Positions 1 through 11,805 of a stretch of 64,000 nucleotides of DNA are shown here, piece by piece. The translations under genes and the position numbers were made by a program. The DNA is from Solea solea (taxonomy: Eukaryota; Chordata; Actinopteri; Pleuronectiformes; Soleidae): NCBI RefSeq assembly GCF_958295425.1, contig NC_081142.1, positions 23,124,469 to 23,188,468 on the forward strand. The letters run 5' to 3'. Each line of letters begins with the position of its first letter. The first letter of the stretch is position 1. The notes beneath the pieces were generated by a model. It did no database searches, had not been told where the DNA came from, and was given only the letters and a program-made list of their open reading frames with translations.

Positions 1-288
1 TGTTTCTGTTAAATCTATTCTATCTAAGAACGACTCTCCACCCTTTAGTTTCTCCAGTTCACCCAGATTATGGAAGCTAAGTGATGGATTAAGGGATTCT
101 AGACCCCTGGAAATGCTCCTGTGGTCAGATCCAACAACCGCTCTCAGCCAAACTCACCAGCATCTCTTTTCAAACAGTGTATCTGAACAAAGTCTCACGA
201 TGGAAAACAAACTGTGGCTTACACAGGAAGGTGTAAGAGCAGCGGAGATAAATAGTGAGACAAGGTGACAGGAAAGTCCGTTTTTTAC
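1..288 (-). other. ptprf intron downstream of the second Ig1 exon (partial)
   Basis: This is the start of the intron that follows the exon at 289-430 in the minus-strand gene. The minus-strand donor reads GAAG|GTAAAA across 289/288. The intron continues past position 1, so the next exon (expected to start the linker to Ig2) is outside the window. I see no other feature in it. Confidence 0.8.
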
Positions 289-430
289 CTTCGAGGACGG
301 TGAGTTTGGCGCTGGTGTTGATCTCTCCCACGCTGTTGGTGGCCGTGCACTCGTAGATGGCTTCGTCGCGGTGGGTCCTCAGAGGCTGGATACGCAGCAC
401 CGAGCCTGAGCCGTCATCAAACTCGATCAC
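289..430 (-). CDS. ptprf: LAR-type receptor tyrosine phosphatase, exon encoding the C-terminal half of Ig domain 1
   Basis: This 142-nt exon encodes 47 residues plus one base of a split codon. It starts in phase 0 with [17 protein letters not shown] and ends TSAKLTVLE. It completes the first immunoglobulin domain of a cell-surface LAR-family phosphatase, a receptor for synaptic and matrix ligands. Visible motifs are the second Ig cysteine in YECTATNS (about residue 108 of the predicted precursor), the D-E-A-I-Y pattern before it, and a possible N-glycosylation site NTS near residue 118. The acceptor is a pyrimidine-rich run ending CGGCAG|GTG and the donor is GAAG|GTAAAA. The stretch [17 protein letters not shown] fits PTPRF better than PTPRD (ECVASNNVGEIS) or PTPRS (ECVAQNSVGEIT); this comparison is from family knowledge. 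Teleosts often have two ptprf copies, and I cannot say which one this is. Confidence 0.93.
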
Positions 431-1204
431 CTGCCGGGGCGACAGCAGAGCGCCGTTAAAGACGCTCTCCTCAGCAGAGCCACATAATACAACAGTTTAA
501 AAGATAGAGAGAGAAAGAACAACCGATTGTAGTCACTTGAATGGCTAACTAGGGTAGTTTCACTCCTGCACCAGAGTCCACGATGAAAATCATCATTTTT
601 ATCTCCCAGGGACATCATTTGCTAAGTTTGTCTTGCTTAGATAAAACGGATTTTCAAACACCAAACTCTAAAGAATAGCACATTTAAACTTAGCGATGGA
701 GGTTTTCTGAATGGGCTTTGGTGTGGTGAGAGAGCAGTTTACAGTCTCCAGCTGGAAAAGGCTGTCTGGTGCTGAGATAAAGTGGCAAACATATTGTGAT
801 GATATCCCAGACTTAAGCTGGCACAGATTTCATTTTGCTGCTGGGTGAGAGTAGATGGATGAGTTTTGTCTGTGTCAGCAGCAGAAAAACAACACACACA
901 GCACTATCTCTCTGAATATCAACCTGTAATTAAAGATCTTTCACCTATATTATTATTCACAAGAAGACACAAAGAGCCATTCTCTGTTTTAACCCTTACA
1001 TTTCCAGCCACTCATGAAACATCACTGTTAATGATGGGCTGGAGTCAAAAACGACATGATCATTCACCTACTGATGTGTCTCATCATGACAAGACACAAG
1101 ACACCTTTATTTAGTGAATTTAGCTTCATTTAAGCAGATTTTGTGAAGCAGCAATAATGGGTTGAATAAAGGTTGAACGTTTTGGAAATAAAGTCTGAGA
1201 GTCA

Positions 1205-1345
1205 AGGCTGAGATGGTTTGTTCACGTGCAGAGACAGCGATTATACTGAAAAAGGGTGTTGCAGCCGCTGGGCACGCGGAAGAGAGGAAGACCACAGAGA
1301 AGGTATGGATGTCGAGAAGGAGGACATGAGGAAAGTTGGAAAAGA
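1205..1345 (+). mobile_element. LINE (non-LTR retrotransposon) fragment, C-terminal coding remnant
   Basis: The plus strand reads LRWFVHVQRQR, then an in-frame stop, then TRKRGRPQRRY. After an apparent one-base frameshift it continues MDVEKEDMRKVG. The R-W-F-x-H-V-Q...G-R-P-x-R-R...D-V-x-K-E-D-M pattern is typical of the C-terminus of some non-LTR retrotransposon polyproteins. The stop and frameshift show a dead copy. The same motif occurs on the opposite strand at 7862-8032. I do not assign a clade. Confidence 0.6.
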
Positions 1346-2209
1346 AAGAAGAATTTAATTTAACGTCTGCAGGTCGACTGATTGTTAGCAGTGCTGTCTG
1401 TGATCTCTGACGTGTTTTTAGACACGGTTGTGATCCTGGTCTCTGATTGGCTGCGGTGGACGGAGTCATCGAACGTGATGGAGGTCTGCCGGCAGAACAT
1501 CAGGGAGGCGTGAGCAGCAGGTCTCTGCAGGCTGCATCACTTCACTCTAAACATCTGCCAGTGCAGATCATATGCTGATCATCGGGAGGGCAACGAGCTT
1601 CCGAAACTTGCAAATCAACTGGATTATCGAGCGGAAATTGGTATAAACTAGACTTCAGATGTGAAGGACAGAGCTGGAGTTAGGGACACGGTTTGTCTAC
1701 CTTTAGGAACATGACAGTTTTAATGAATATGGAACTGCTGCATTTAACTAACACACTGTGATAATCAATTTGAAATCCTAGAGTAATTATTTTGAGTTGA
1801 CAGATTAACTCATGGTTGTTTTTTGTAGATGAGGAGAAAGATAGAAGTAAATTATTCTTTTCAAATGTGTGATTCTCTCGTCTGCAAGTATCCAGAAGAT
1901 TAAATCAGTTTGTTTTCATTTTAATAACAAGAAAAACAACAAGAACAGGTTAAATGTCAAATTTCAGGGAACTTTAAAAGGTGATAGGTGACTGATGTTG
2001 ACCTTTTTTAACATAGTCTGAACAACTGTTTTGAATGCTAACAACAAAGATGAAAAACACAAGAATTTACTGCATGAAGAGCGTCTCTGTGTACTAGTAC
2101 ACACTTAACACAAACTATAACTCTGTTTGATATCATATAAAACCCTTATCTTAACACAGAATCAACAAGAAAACACAAGAAAAGTAACATACAAGTGCAA
2201 CCACTTGCT

Positions 2210-3265
2210 TTCCAGTGTTGTAACGTAACAAAGTACAAAAATTCAAGTATCTGTACTTTACTTTGTTATTCGTATTTTTGGCACCAACTACCAAATAAAA
2301 TCAGGAGAAGAAGAGTTGGTTTTATGGTGTGTATTTCTATATTCACACATCTTTCACACACTGCAATATGGGGTTAAGCAGGGAGGCCAACAATCGCACA
2401 ATCAGCTCGAGAGTCACGCAAATAACGCTTTTCACACGCACACACGCCACGCCTCCCATTCCTCATGCATTTCTAGAAATACAGCCAAGCACCCGCCCTA
2501 ATAACCTCTGATTGGCTGATTTCGAATAACTGCGGGGAAAGACTGTTGCCGGTTGTCGTCCCGGATCTGTGCCCGGAACACGATGAGACATTCACGACAG
2601 TGTAGACAGTGACACGCACCATTATTACAGCATACTTCGTCATCCATGGAAAATGTTAAATCTATTTCTGACACAGACTATAAGTGAGTATCAGTTTAAA
2701 TTGAAATTAAATAGGCATTAGCGTGTTGGCAGTGGTGGCCTACATTATTTACAGTATTATAATTGCATTAATGTATAAAGCATTACGAGTATTAAGCATT
2801 GATAATACATAAAGCATATTGTATAAAGTATTAATGAGTGCTTACAACTAATTATAGTGTTATAAGTAGATTAGAATGCATTATAAGCTTGGGACGCATA
2901 AAATATTACTATACATAAATATATTGGGTGTGTGGTGGTAACCTCGACTGGGCCAGCCATGCATTTGCCCCGTACGCCACATCGTCTCACTCCGAGGTTT
3001 TCTCACAAGTTGGCATCCATGGGTTAAGTGTCTTGCTCAAGGACACACATAGACTAGCAGAGACAGGAATTAAACCCACAACCTTCCAGCTGAAAGACAA
3101 CTCAACCTACCAATGAGCCACCATGGCTCAATCCTAACTCATTCAATAAGTACAGTCGTCATATACTTTAAGGCATTTACTTAAGTAATATTATAAAAAC
3201 TATTTTCTGGTGAGATACTTGTACCTCTTTAGTATCCTTTTAATAAAGTACTTCATACAAGACGG
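2210..3265. mobile_element. hAT-like non-autonomous element, interrupted by a SINE
   Basis: The left end carries GTAACGTAACAAAGTACAAA and AAGTATCTGTACTTTACTTTG. The right end (3170-3265) carries ACTTAAGTAATATT, GATACTTGTACCTCTTTAGTA and AATAAAGTACTTCATAC. Together these are the inverted 'AAGTACAAATACTT' ends that I associate from memory with a common fish hAT-type repeat. No transposase reading frame survives. The SINE at 2938-3127 lies inside it. Exact ends and target duplications were not resolved. Confidence 0.45.
2938..3127 (-). mobile_element. tRNA-derived SINE (family B), minus orientation
   Basis: On the minus strand the head reads CCATGGTGGCTCATTGGTAG, a box-A-like segment. It is followed by GTTGTCTTTCAGCTGGAAGG and then a box-B-like GGTTGTGGGTTTAATTCC. 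The body then contains GTGTCCTTGAGCAAGACAC. The same head and body occur at 30600-30790 and 57690-57795. It sits inside a hAT-like element, so it inserted later. Confidence 0.6.
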
Positions 3266-4042
3266 TTGTAAGTCCTGGAAAGGAAAACCTAACACACACA
3301 CACACACACCATTAAATGACTTCATACAGAATTGATATATATAGATACTTCCTGAGCACTAGTGGAGACTGTAATGTACCAAGGCACATGGCTAAATTTA
3401 GTCAAACAGCCGCGTCTGCCAGAGTCTCATATTCACAGGAAACAAATTACAGGCTCATATCAGGGAGTGTGACAACTATTTAACCTCCAAAAAAACTCAA
3501 ACATCGGCTGAAAGCAAACTATTCATGTTCTCATACATCACTTGCTCTGATGCCCTTTCCCAGGGTCTTTGGGCTTATTATTATTATTATTATACATTTT
3601 GAGTTTGTTGAATAAGGAATCCGCCCTATTGTATCCACTCGGATCCTTCTATTTCTTTCACTGGCTATTTGAGTGAGGGCCTTGACGTGCACAGGAACTC
3701 ACCAAACTCTGTTGATATTCTGATCTGACCGAGTTTGAGGGCGAACCAATACATTTTGAAGGAATTATTAGTTAAAAACACATTTTCACATATTGCGTTC
3801 CCACTAGCCACACAGCAGGCTATTTACTGCAGTTTAGCGTATGTTCAGTAATATGCATCCATCTCACATCCGAATAAACATGAATTGAATTGAATTTTGA
3901 TGTCTTACATTGATGCTTCCTGCTGATTTGGTGATTAATGTGCATTTTCCTCATTTAATAAACTTAAATATACACTCACAAACATGGTGGACGCTGTAGG
4001 AAAAGTGTGGTGTGTGTTGAATCATCCTCCCTTTCTCAATTA

Positions 4043-4058
4043 CCCCCCCCCCCCCCCC
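4043..4058. repeat. C16 homopolymer
   Basis: An uninterrupted run of sixteen C residues on the plus strand, inside a CT-rich stretch. Confidence 0.95.
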
Positions 4059-5987
4059 AATCCCCCAACATTTGTCAAACCACCATTTTAGAATTTGAGC
4101 AATGTTAGCGATGAACCTTCAAGTAAACAGCAACACACTGAAGCCCTCGTTTCACATCAGGGCTTCATTGTTCACGCTTCACTGCGTCAGGACAGCAAGG
4201 TGCCGAGTTTGTGCCTGACTACACCTCATTTTAGAAGCGGCACACTCGTGGGTGCTCAGACGGGGGGCATGTGCAATTAGTTTGCTTTTTACAATCATTG
4301 ATGCTCAGAGTTTGGGAGCAAGAAATTATGCAAATGACATTTTTTTTAAGAATGGAAAAGAAATAAATGAAAATAACTTGAATTACCAGTCAGTGGTTAT
4401 AATGTCTCCACTGACCAACGCTTTCAGTCTACATATGTTTGTTATTTCCAGACAAACTCACTGTTCCTCACATTAACCAGAACAAAACCACTTTTGCCGA
4501 AACATCCTTCTCTCAACTCTCACAGAGAAGAACCTTCTGAAAACACTGCATGGACGAGACTACATCTGTAAAGAGTTGTATTGCATCATGTGTTGACTTC
4601 TACAGTATGTGCTGTGCAACTGTGTTCTACAAAGTCACTTACAAGTGGTTGAAGTGGCCACTGTGACCTTGATTCTGTCCACAAATGATTGTATTTTGCA
4701 GCGAAAAAACATCAAAATACAAACTTTTTTGAACTCATGATGATTTCTGACCTCCACAGTTTCATAATGTTTTGAGTGAACGAGGATTCCCTCATGGTGA
4801 TTGTCTTACCTTTGAGGTCACGTGGACATTTGTGCCAAACTGAAAAGGATATTGAGACGCCACATTCATGAGACAGGGACAGGGGACAGACAGGTGGACA
4901 CAGCAGTCATTTTACGCATGAATGCACTGAAATTAAATTGAATTTCCAGTCCGGAAACATTTTGAAACTCACCACTGAGTCAAATTCACTTGACAATCAC
5001 TAAACTGTATAAAGATTTAGTAACCCCAGGTTTCCACAGCAGTTTTCTGTATAGAAAACGTTCAAATTAAAGACATTTATTTACCTTCAACCTGCCAGTT
5101 AATATGAAGTTGCTGTTCAATTAAATTGATCTTTTTTAAGCTCCGCAGCATGAAAAGCATCAATTTTATGGAGTGAGTCATCTTTCTTTCTACCCATCTC
5201 TGCGTGTGTGCACAGCCTCCGACGACTCTGTTGAACCTGTGGCTGGTTTGCAGCTAAGCTAGCAGCTGGTTTGTTTATTACTTTTCCGTCTATGATGTGG
5301 AAGCAGAAATACTTCCTAACCATATTGTGATCGTCTGCTTGTTTGTGTCCTCCATTGTCAACGCAAAACCACGTCATTGTTGTCTTCTTCTGATGAGCAC
5401 TGATGATGCACTCACAGCACCTTCTGCTGGACAGCTTGGCAATTACTTTTAATCGCCTGAAGCACTTCAAGGCTTTATATTCTGAATTTAGATTTTTTTT
5501 TTTAACGGCGTCCAATTCGTCCATCAACGGTTTCAATAAGTGTCGGCTAGTGGGCGATCAAATTGTCCATAATTTGCAGCCCTAACATTAACTGCGCTGA
5601 CAGCAGAATCAGTGGTTTTCAGAAATCTGCGTGCGGTGAAAACAAATCAAGAGCGCGACAGCACGACTTGGAGTTAAACAGATGTTTACAACAGACAGTT
5701 TACGAGCCCTGTGATCATCCGTTTCCGCCTCTTCCCTTGATTTCACAGCGTTTCCCGGATCTCGGCGGCCACAGTTGTGACGATTAGTCATGCTGACATT
5801 TGGAAAGATGTGACATGTTGTGAGCGGAAAGTCGGGAGTTCCCGCTGCGCGTTCACATGACGCTCGGACGGAGAGACCGGACCCTCGGAGCAGTGAGGCA
5901 ACGTCTAAACCCGAGACGAGCTCCAGTGGGTCACAGGTATGTGATGCTGGTGTTAAGACTCAGAGGTCAGGGCACTTCCGCTGCAGT

Positions 5988-6031
5988 GGTGTGTGTGTGT
6001 GTGTGAGAAAGAGAGAGAGAGAGAGACAGAG
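5988..6031. repeat. (GT)n-(GA)n compound microsatellite
   Basis: A short GT run passes directly into an interrupted GA run. Apparent small reading frames here on either strand are low-complexity artefacts. Confidence 0.9.
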
Positions 6032-6114
6032 GGAGACCCAACAAGCAGACTGGCGAGTATCACATTCTTTGCCCTAATGAAGGAGGCCTTGGTAGGAGGT
6101 CCATCCACCACACA

Positions 6115-6860
6115 AACATGTTTTTTATATCCTAGTGAGGACACATCATAGACCGTATACATCCTGTAGTCCCTTAATCCTAACCTTAACCGTCACAACT
6201 ATGTGCTTAACCCTAATCTAAATCCAATTCTAACCCTAAACCCAGGTCTTAACCTTGAAAAAAGACCCTTAAAGTTGTGGGGCCCAGACAAAATGTCAAA
6301 AAGGTCAAAATGTCCTCACAAAGATTGTTTTTTTTTATACTTAAGTGAGGACACATCATAGACATAATGCATTACCTAGCCCCTTAACCTAAACCATCAC
6401 AATTCTAACCTTAAGTCTAGAACCAGGTCTTAACCCTGAAAAAGCCCTTTAAATTTGTGGGGCCCAGACAAAAAACTTCAAAAAGGTCCAAATGTCCTCA
6501 CAAAGATAGGTTTACATGTTTTTTTTGGACTCACAAAGATATAAATACAAGTACACACACTTATTTCTATGTTCATTAATATAATGCATTCATTATTCCC
6601 TTACCCTAACCCTTAAAGTTGTGGGGCCCAGACAAAATGTGCCCACAAATATAGGTGTACACATTTCTTTTGGACTCCCAAAGAAGTACACATTCACACA
6701 AATTTGTTTTTATACTTAAGTGAGGACACATCATTTACATAATGCATTCTCTATTCCCTTACCCTAACCTTAACCCTGAAAATACCCTTTAAAGTTGTGG
6801 GGCCCAGATAAAATGACCCCACAAAGATAGGTGTATAAGTTTGTTTGGACCTCACAAAGA
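6115..6860. repeat. Four partial tandem copies of a ~200-bp teleost repeat with CCCTAA-like text
   Basis: The landmark AGTGAGGACACATCAT recurs at about 6134, 6344 and 6719. A degenerate copy starts near 6560. Each copy is followed by a run of CCCTAACCTTAACC-type text, then TTAAAGTTGTGGGGCCCAGA, then CACAAAGATAGGTGTA. The copies differ by substitutions and small deletions. The CCCTAA-like text is degenerate and is not telomeric array. A partial copy in the opposite orientation lies at 10248-10430. Confidence 0.75.
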
Positions 6861-6874
6861 CATCAGTTCAATCG

Positions 6875-6900
6875 CACACACACACACACACACACACACA
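6875..6900. repeat. (CA)13 microsatellite
   Basis: A perfect CA run immediately after the tandem repeat block. Confidence 0.95.
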
Positions 6901-7861
6901 GACAAATGAGCCTGAGTAAGACTTTGCCCAGAGGAGAAACATTCCTGTCACACACAATGACATGAGCAGATTATACAGCAACTGTGGAGAGCGGAGAAAG
7001 GCATTTCCTTTCAATCTGACACTAACCTAACACAAACACCCAAGTTGTCATGTGAAGGACTGTGGGAAAGACGACCTGGGCTGAGTCTCTACAAGTTCAT
7101 CCAGTCAGAGAGGCCACAGACACGTTTAGGAAAAGTCAAATTATCCTCAGACGGAAGCTTAAGGGCTCACTGCAGCTGAGATTCCACGTCTGACAGAACA
7201 ATTTTAAATCATAACAAGATAAGGAGATTTTACTGAAAATAAGAATAATAATAATAATACAAATAGCTGTGATGAAGGTAAAACACAGAATGGAATCTGA
7301 CAATCTGCCTCATTCTCTCTTCTCCTGATAATGAAACTCATTATTTTGTGTGTTTTTGTGACAAATTGTGACGACCTCCAGGTCAGATCATTTCTAACGT
7401 CCACAGACCTGGAATTAAAAATCTGTCCTCACCGATCTGAGTGTGTGTGGACAGCTTTAATTAAGGACGTTTCACACCTGGTATTAAAAATCTGTCCTGG
7501 ATGTGTCTCCTGTGGACGCAGGTGATTAGATCTGGCTTCTCTAACCGTTTATTCAAACACACACTGACTGTTTGCAAGAACCAATTTATGTTTTTTGAGT
7601 CGTCTGACGGCGCAGATGGATCATAAGATAAGAGAAGATAAGATAGTCCTGTATTAGTCCCACAGTGTGGAGATGTCCTCACCCACCCCTGTTGTCCAAG
7701 CACCAACGTCTCTTCATAAACTTTCACCTTCTGTTCAATCAGCACAATATTTTGTTCAATCTGTTATTAATTAATTTTCACAAAAAGGTGTTTAAGGCTG
7801 CAGTCTTTTCATTTCCTCAGTTAGTTTAGACTTTGCCCAAGTTCTTCTTCATCTTCTTCTT

Positions 7862-8032
7862 CCTTTAGGAGTCACCACAGCGGATCATCTGCCTCCATCT
7901 TGTCCTCCTTTTGTTTCCTCCTTCACAACATCCATGAAAGTTCTCTGTGGTCTTCCTATTTTCCTGCTGCCCAGCAGCTCCATGTTCAACGACCCCTTCA
8001 CTGCACGTGACCAAACCATCTCAACCTTCACT
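7862..8032 (-). mobile_element. LINE fragment, C-terminal coding remnant, minus strand
   Basis: On the minus strand the sequence reads RWFGHVQ, then after a frame change GSRKIGRPQRTFMDVVKEE. This is the same motif order as the plus-strand fragment at 1205-1345. The plus-strand text includes GGAGTCACCACAGCGGATCA, which is familiar from fish repeats. The fragment is short and frameshifted. The two copies are in opposite orientation about 6.5 kb apart. Confidence 0.6.
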
Positions 8033-8545
8033 CTCTGATTTTATCTCCAAACCGTTGTCCACCAAACAACCAACTGTTGCTTTGCTCATCGTTTTAGTGA
8101 AGGGATTCAGATGCTAATGCTTTCTTACTTTCTTAAATGCTTCCAAAAAAAGAGCCTTTTTCCATTTGTTTTCATTTTTCTTCATGGAAAAGCTCTTTGG
8201 GCTTTTGGACCACTTTCCATTTTTCCCCATGTAACGCTCTGATGCGGTTGAGATTTGACAGCCACCGTCACACACTTCTCTCTGAATAACAACAGAAACA
8301 TTTGCAAACTCGTAGCTGGAGGAAAACCGTCCACATCCCATGGTCAGGGGTCTCGGGATTGTTTCCTCTGAGAGAACGGACCCTGCTGCTGCTCTGTGTT
8401 GTTTTCTTTGCTTCGTCCGTGTTCGTGACCACCAGCTGAACCTGTTTAAAGATTCCCTTTCTGTTCTATAACATAGCTCCTTTAGCTTAAGGCAAGTTAA
8501 ATTCAAGACTTTTTAGGCGCCTCCTGGAATGAAATTTAAGATGAA

Positions 8546-8548
<3 letters not shown>

Positions 8549-8592
<44 letters not shown>
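8549..8592. repeat. (CA)22 microsatellite
   Basis: A perfect 22-unit CA array. Confidence 0.97.
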
Positions 8593-8596
<4 letters not shown>

Positions 8597-9206
8597 ACAC
8601 CTCACCCCCTTATGATTGCATCTGCATCAGGCTGATCTGAGATACCCAGGACTAATCCAAACTTGTTAAAAGTAGGCCAAGTAGACAAGTTTCGGAGTCA
8701 GGAAACATTTCCTGGCAACATGAACTGCCGTATAGCTATAATTGTGTGTCTGCAATGAGTGTCTGGGTGGAATCTATATGTCCAATCTTACTTAAAATCC
8801 CACTTTCTATGTGTTCACGTGTTTAAAAGAGTGGATTAAGATGCTTTAATGCCAATTAAGGCCTTGCTTTAGGTGAATAAATCCATTGCAAGCCCGACTC
8901 GACTGGATAAAACTGAATGAGAGATCTGGAGAGTCGAACTGCACCGGGAGAATGTAACCCGCTCCCCCTTCCCTCCCACCCAGTGTACTCGCAGTGTAGC
9001 CATCAGTTTGAGTAATGCGGAGCAGACAGGTGGAAGATAATTCCTATTACTCACATTGACATGAACCAAGTGTCTCCGTCTATACAGGACTCATGTCGAG
9101 TCACTCCACTTGAAGTCATTTGGGTTGGCTGGCAGCTAATGAGCCTTCCCGCTGTGCCGCAGTCCTACAGGAAGGCTCTCACCAAACATAGTTAGTTAGC
9201 AGGCGC

Positions 9207-9231
9207 TATATATATATATATATATATATAT
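9207..9231. repeat. (TA)12 microsatellite
   Basis: A perfect TA run with no coding content. Confidence 0.95.
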
Positions 9232-9383
9232 TTGTATGCGCATTCATGCACCTGAATGCTAAAAATGTCTGGTTCCTGCTCAGCACAACACATGAACGAG
9301 ACTCTGACAGGGTCTGGATATAGAAACAGGAACTCCAACAAACTCCATACATTGTTCATTTTAGTCAACATAAGGTGATATAC

Positions 9384-9384
<1 letters not shown>

Positions 9385-9438
<54 letters not shown>

Positions 9439-9480
9439 TATACACATTTACATACATATATATATACACATATATATACA
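9385..9480. repeat. (TA)n / (TACA)n compound microsatellite
   Basis: A perfect TA array of about 24 units is followed by interrupted TACATATA units. An apparent Tyr-Ile repeat reading frame across it is an artefact. Confidence 0.95.
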
Positions 9481-10247
9481 AATGGATAATATTAGGACAT
9501 AAAATGAACATGATGTGGCATCATAGATGGAGGAAATATGTTAAATTGAATTACTGGCTCCACTGAAGAGTGCTGCAGTTAGTGTGTTCACAAAACACAT
9601 TTCCATTTGAGGGCTGCAAACTGTGTTTATGCTTTAGTTTGGTGTTTTGCACTTTAACACACAGGGTGCCAGCAAAGCAAACAAAAAGCCGAGTCTAAAA
9701 AGGCTGGGCTACCCATCTCAAAACTTTTACACGACGACAGGAGAATAAAAATGAGGGTCTGGGATGGAAAAATGTAGACGACTAAAAGTGGAGAGAAAAC
9801 TGAAACAAGACCATGACATGGAGGCAACACACGGAACCTCAGCCACATAAACCATGTTAGTGTCAGAGTCTAAGGTATATATATAACATTTTTACGATCC
9901 GCTATTGACGCTTTTGTCGTCTGCGTTCGTCACGTGAAAATTCTCCGCTGCTACTCTAAAGCAGACACACTTCGACTGTCCTTCTCCTGCAGTGAAAGCA
10001 CTCAGTCGAGATGTTCCCTCTCAGTCATTTGTGCTTGCATTTGACTAAATGAAAAACCTGCAGAAAGAGTCAGTCAGGCTACATCCATGCTACTATGTTT
10101 TCATTTCAAAATAGAGGTTTAAGACAAAAACAAAGGTTTTTAGATCAGTTTCAGAAGTCATCTGTGTCCACACTAAAACGCCTAAAAGCACGTTCATTCC
10201 ATTCATGGGCATGCTAATGTAAACAGGAAGTTGATTTGACTTGCATT

Positions 10248-10430
10248 TACGTCTTTGTGAGGTCCAACAAAAGTACAAACCTGTCTTTGTGGGGTCATTT
10301 TGTCTGAGACCCACAACCTTAAAGGTCTTTTCAAGACCTGGTTTTAGGGTTAGGTTAAGGTTTAAGGTTTAAGATTGGGCACTTAGTTGTGATGGTTAAG
10401 GTTATGGAAAAGGCCTAGAACCAGTTTGTG
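10248..10430 (-). repeat. Inverted partial copy of the 6115-6860 repeat
   Basis: The plus strand contains CTTTGTGGGGTCATTTTGTC, then CCACAACCTTAAAGG, then TTTTAGGGTTAGGTTAAGG. These are the reverse complement of the repeat at 6115-6860 in the correct order. The end equivalent to AGTGAGGACACATCAT is missing, so the copy is truncated. Confidence 0.65.
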
Positions 10431-10591
10431 TGTGTGTTACAGGTATTGTTCATGTTGTGGGGACCTCGGTCTGTTTCCACACTCATATTACATGGACTTT
10501 TCTTCTTTATGGGGACAGAAATCCAGTCACCATAACATAAAATATTGCACATTTTGAGGCGAAGACACGTTGTATGGTTAGGTTAGGGCCA

Positions 10592-11395
10592 GTAGGGCTG
10601 GGCGGATGGATCTAAAATATCGATAGTATCAATACTAACGTTGGTATTGGGTATTGATCGATACTCGTGTGATGAGATCGATCCTTAAGTACAACTCCAG
10701 GTATTTACAGAGTGACCGACTGGCCCTACAACGACGCTCTTCTCTCACTTCACTCATGCTCAATTAGCCCCTCCCCTTTACTCCGCTGCCACACTCACTC
10801 ACTGCGAGGCGAGCAGCGCACTGTTGTGGCTGCGTGATGGCAGAGCGGAAGAGGAGCGCTGTTTGGAGGTTTTTTAAAGCTTTAAATCAAACCACTGCAA
10901 CCTGCGATGTTTGCGATGTTGTTAATTGCAAATGTAGATTACCATCCCAAAACGGAAATTTAAGTTTTAAGTTTTCTATAAACATTTCTGGGTTACTTAA
11001 TAAAAGTATTTTTATTTTTCTGACAGTAATTGCAACATACCTGAGAAGTGAGAGAAGAGGCTCAATAAAACAGAAACATGTAAACAATATTACTGAGTTA
11101 CTTAATAATAGTATTTTTAATTGCCTGAAAACTTTGTCCTGTGTTTTATTATCATCATAAACATGATTAATTAAAGGAAAACTTATGAAATAATTAAATA
11201 AACATGAAAATTCAAGTTTTCAGTCAGATTTGCATATTGATGATGCATTCACTCATAAATTATGATACATTGCTCTCCCCCACACAAAAGTAGATCGTAG
11301 TAGTAAAAAGTATCAGTATTGGTATCGGTATCGGCAATACTGGCCCTGTATTTACTTGGTATTGGATCGATACCAAATTTTGCAGTATCGCACAG
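10592..11395 (+). mobile_element. hAT-like element remnant with a BED zinc-finger fragment
   Basis: A short reading frame from ATG at 10837 gives MAERKRSAVWRFFKALN, then TTATCDVCDVVNCKC. Its S-A-V-W-x-x-F and A-x-C-x-x-C pattern resembles the start of a BED-type zinc finger, as found at the N-terminus of hAT transposases and ZBED proteins. The downstream His residues and the catalytic region are missing. The flanks are dense in TATCGATAC-like text (10618-10680 and 11305-11390), including TTGGTATCGGTATCGGCAAT near the right end. This suggests an internally deleted, non-autonomous element. I infer hAT membership from the motif and from remembered fish repeats. Confidence 0.5.
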
Positions 11396-11805
11396 AAGAT
11401 AAAGCGAAACTGAAAGTAAGAACCAATCACTAACTGCAACATCGTCTCCAAAAGTCTCAATATTAAAACTAAACTGGCAGTATTTTTTTCAACTTCTCTA
11501 TTTTGGGACGTCAGGCATTTCTGGAGCAGAATTTCAACATATCCACACTATTAATATGGTTTAATGTGGATGTAGTTTTAGTGTGCATGTGCTGTGATGC
11601 TGAGCCTCATCTCCAGCAGGCACTGAATGAAGGAGCATTGCTGAGCACACACATCGACCTGAGCAGGTAAGTCGATTCAGGTTATTTTCAGAGCAAATCT
11701 CAACTCTCTCTCTCTCTCTCTTTCTCTTAGACACTAACAAACGAATGAGCGGCGACGCCACGCCGTCAGTCAGATCACACAGGAAGCTCCGAGCACAGCT
11801 CGTAC

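Larger units (their letters stand above)
431..11805 (-). other. ptprf intron between the two Ig1 exons (~11.4 kb)
   Basis: The intron is bounded by donor GAG|GTACGA at 11806/11805 and acceptor CGGCAG|GTG at 431/430. It contains LINE fragments at 1205-1345 and 7862-8032, a hAT-like element with a nested SINE at 2210-3265, a tandem repeat at 6115-6860 with an inverted partial copy at 10248-10430, a hAT-like remnant at 10592-11395, and several dinucleotide arrays. In the remaining stretches (431-1204, 1346-2209, 3266-5987, 6901-7861, 8033-9206, 9481-10247, 11396-11805) I see no coding exon, RNA gene or recognisable element. Confidence 0.8.

Noticed and set aside
5117..5536. 139-codon minus-strand frame
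   Set aside because: It has no recognisable domain, sits in a stretch that resembles a decayed fish repeat, and has no splice or promoter support.
6180..6780. Interstitial telomere suggested by CCCTAA/CTTAACC runs
   Set aside because: The hexamers are irregular and embedded in a longer dispersed repeat with unrelated flanking sequence.
9375..9566. Tyr-Ile-rich reading frame
   Set aside because: It is produced by the TA/TACA microsatellite.
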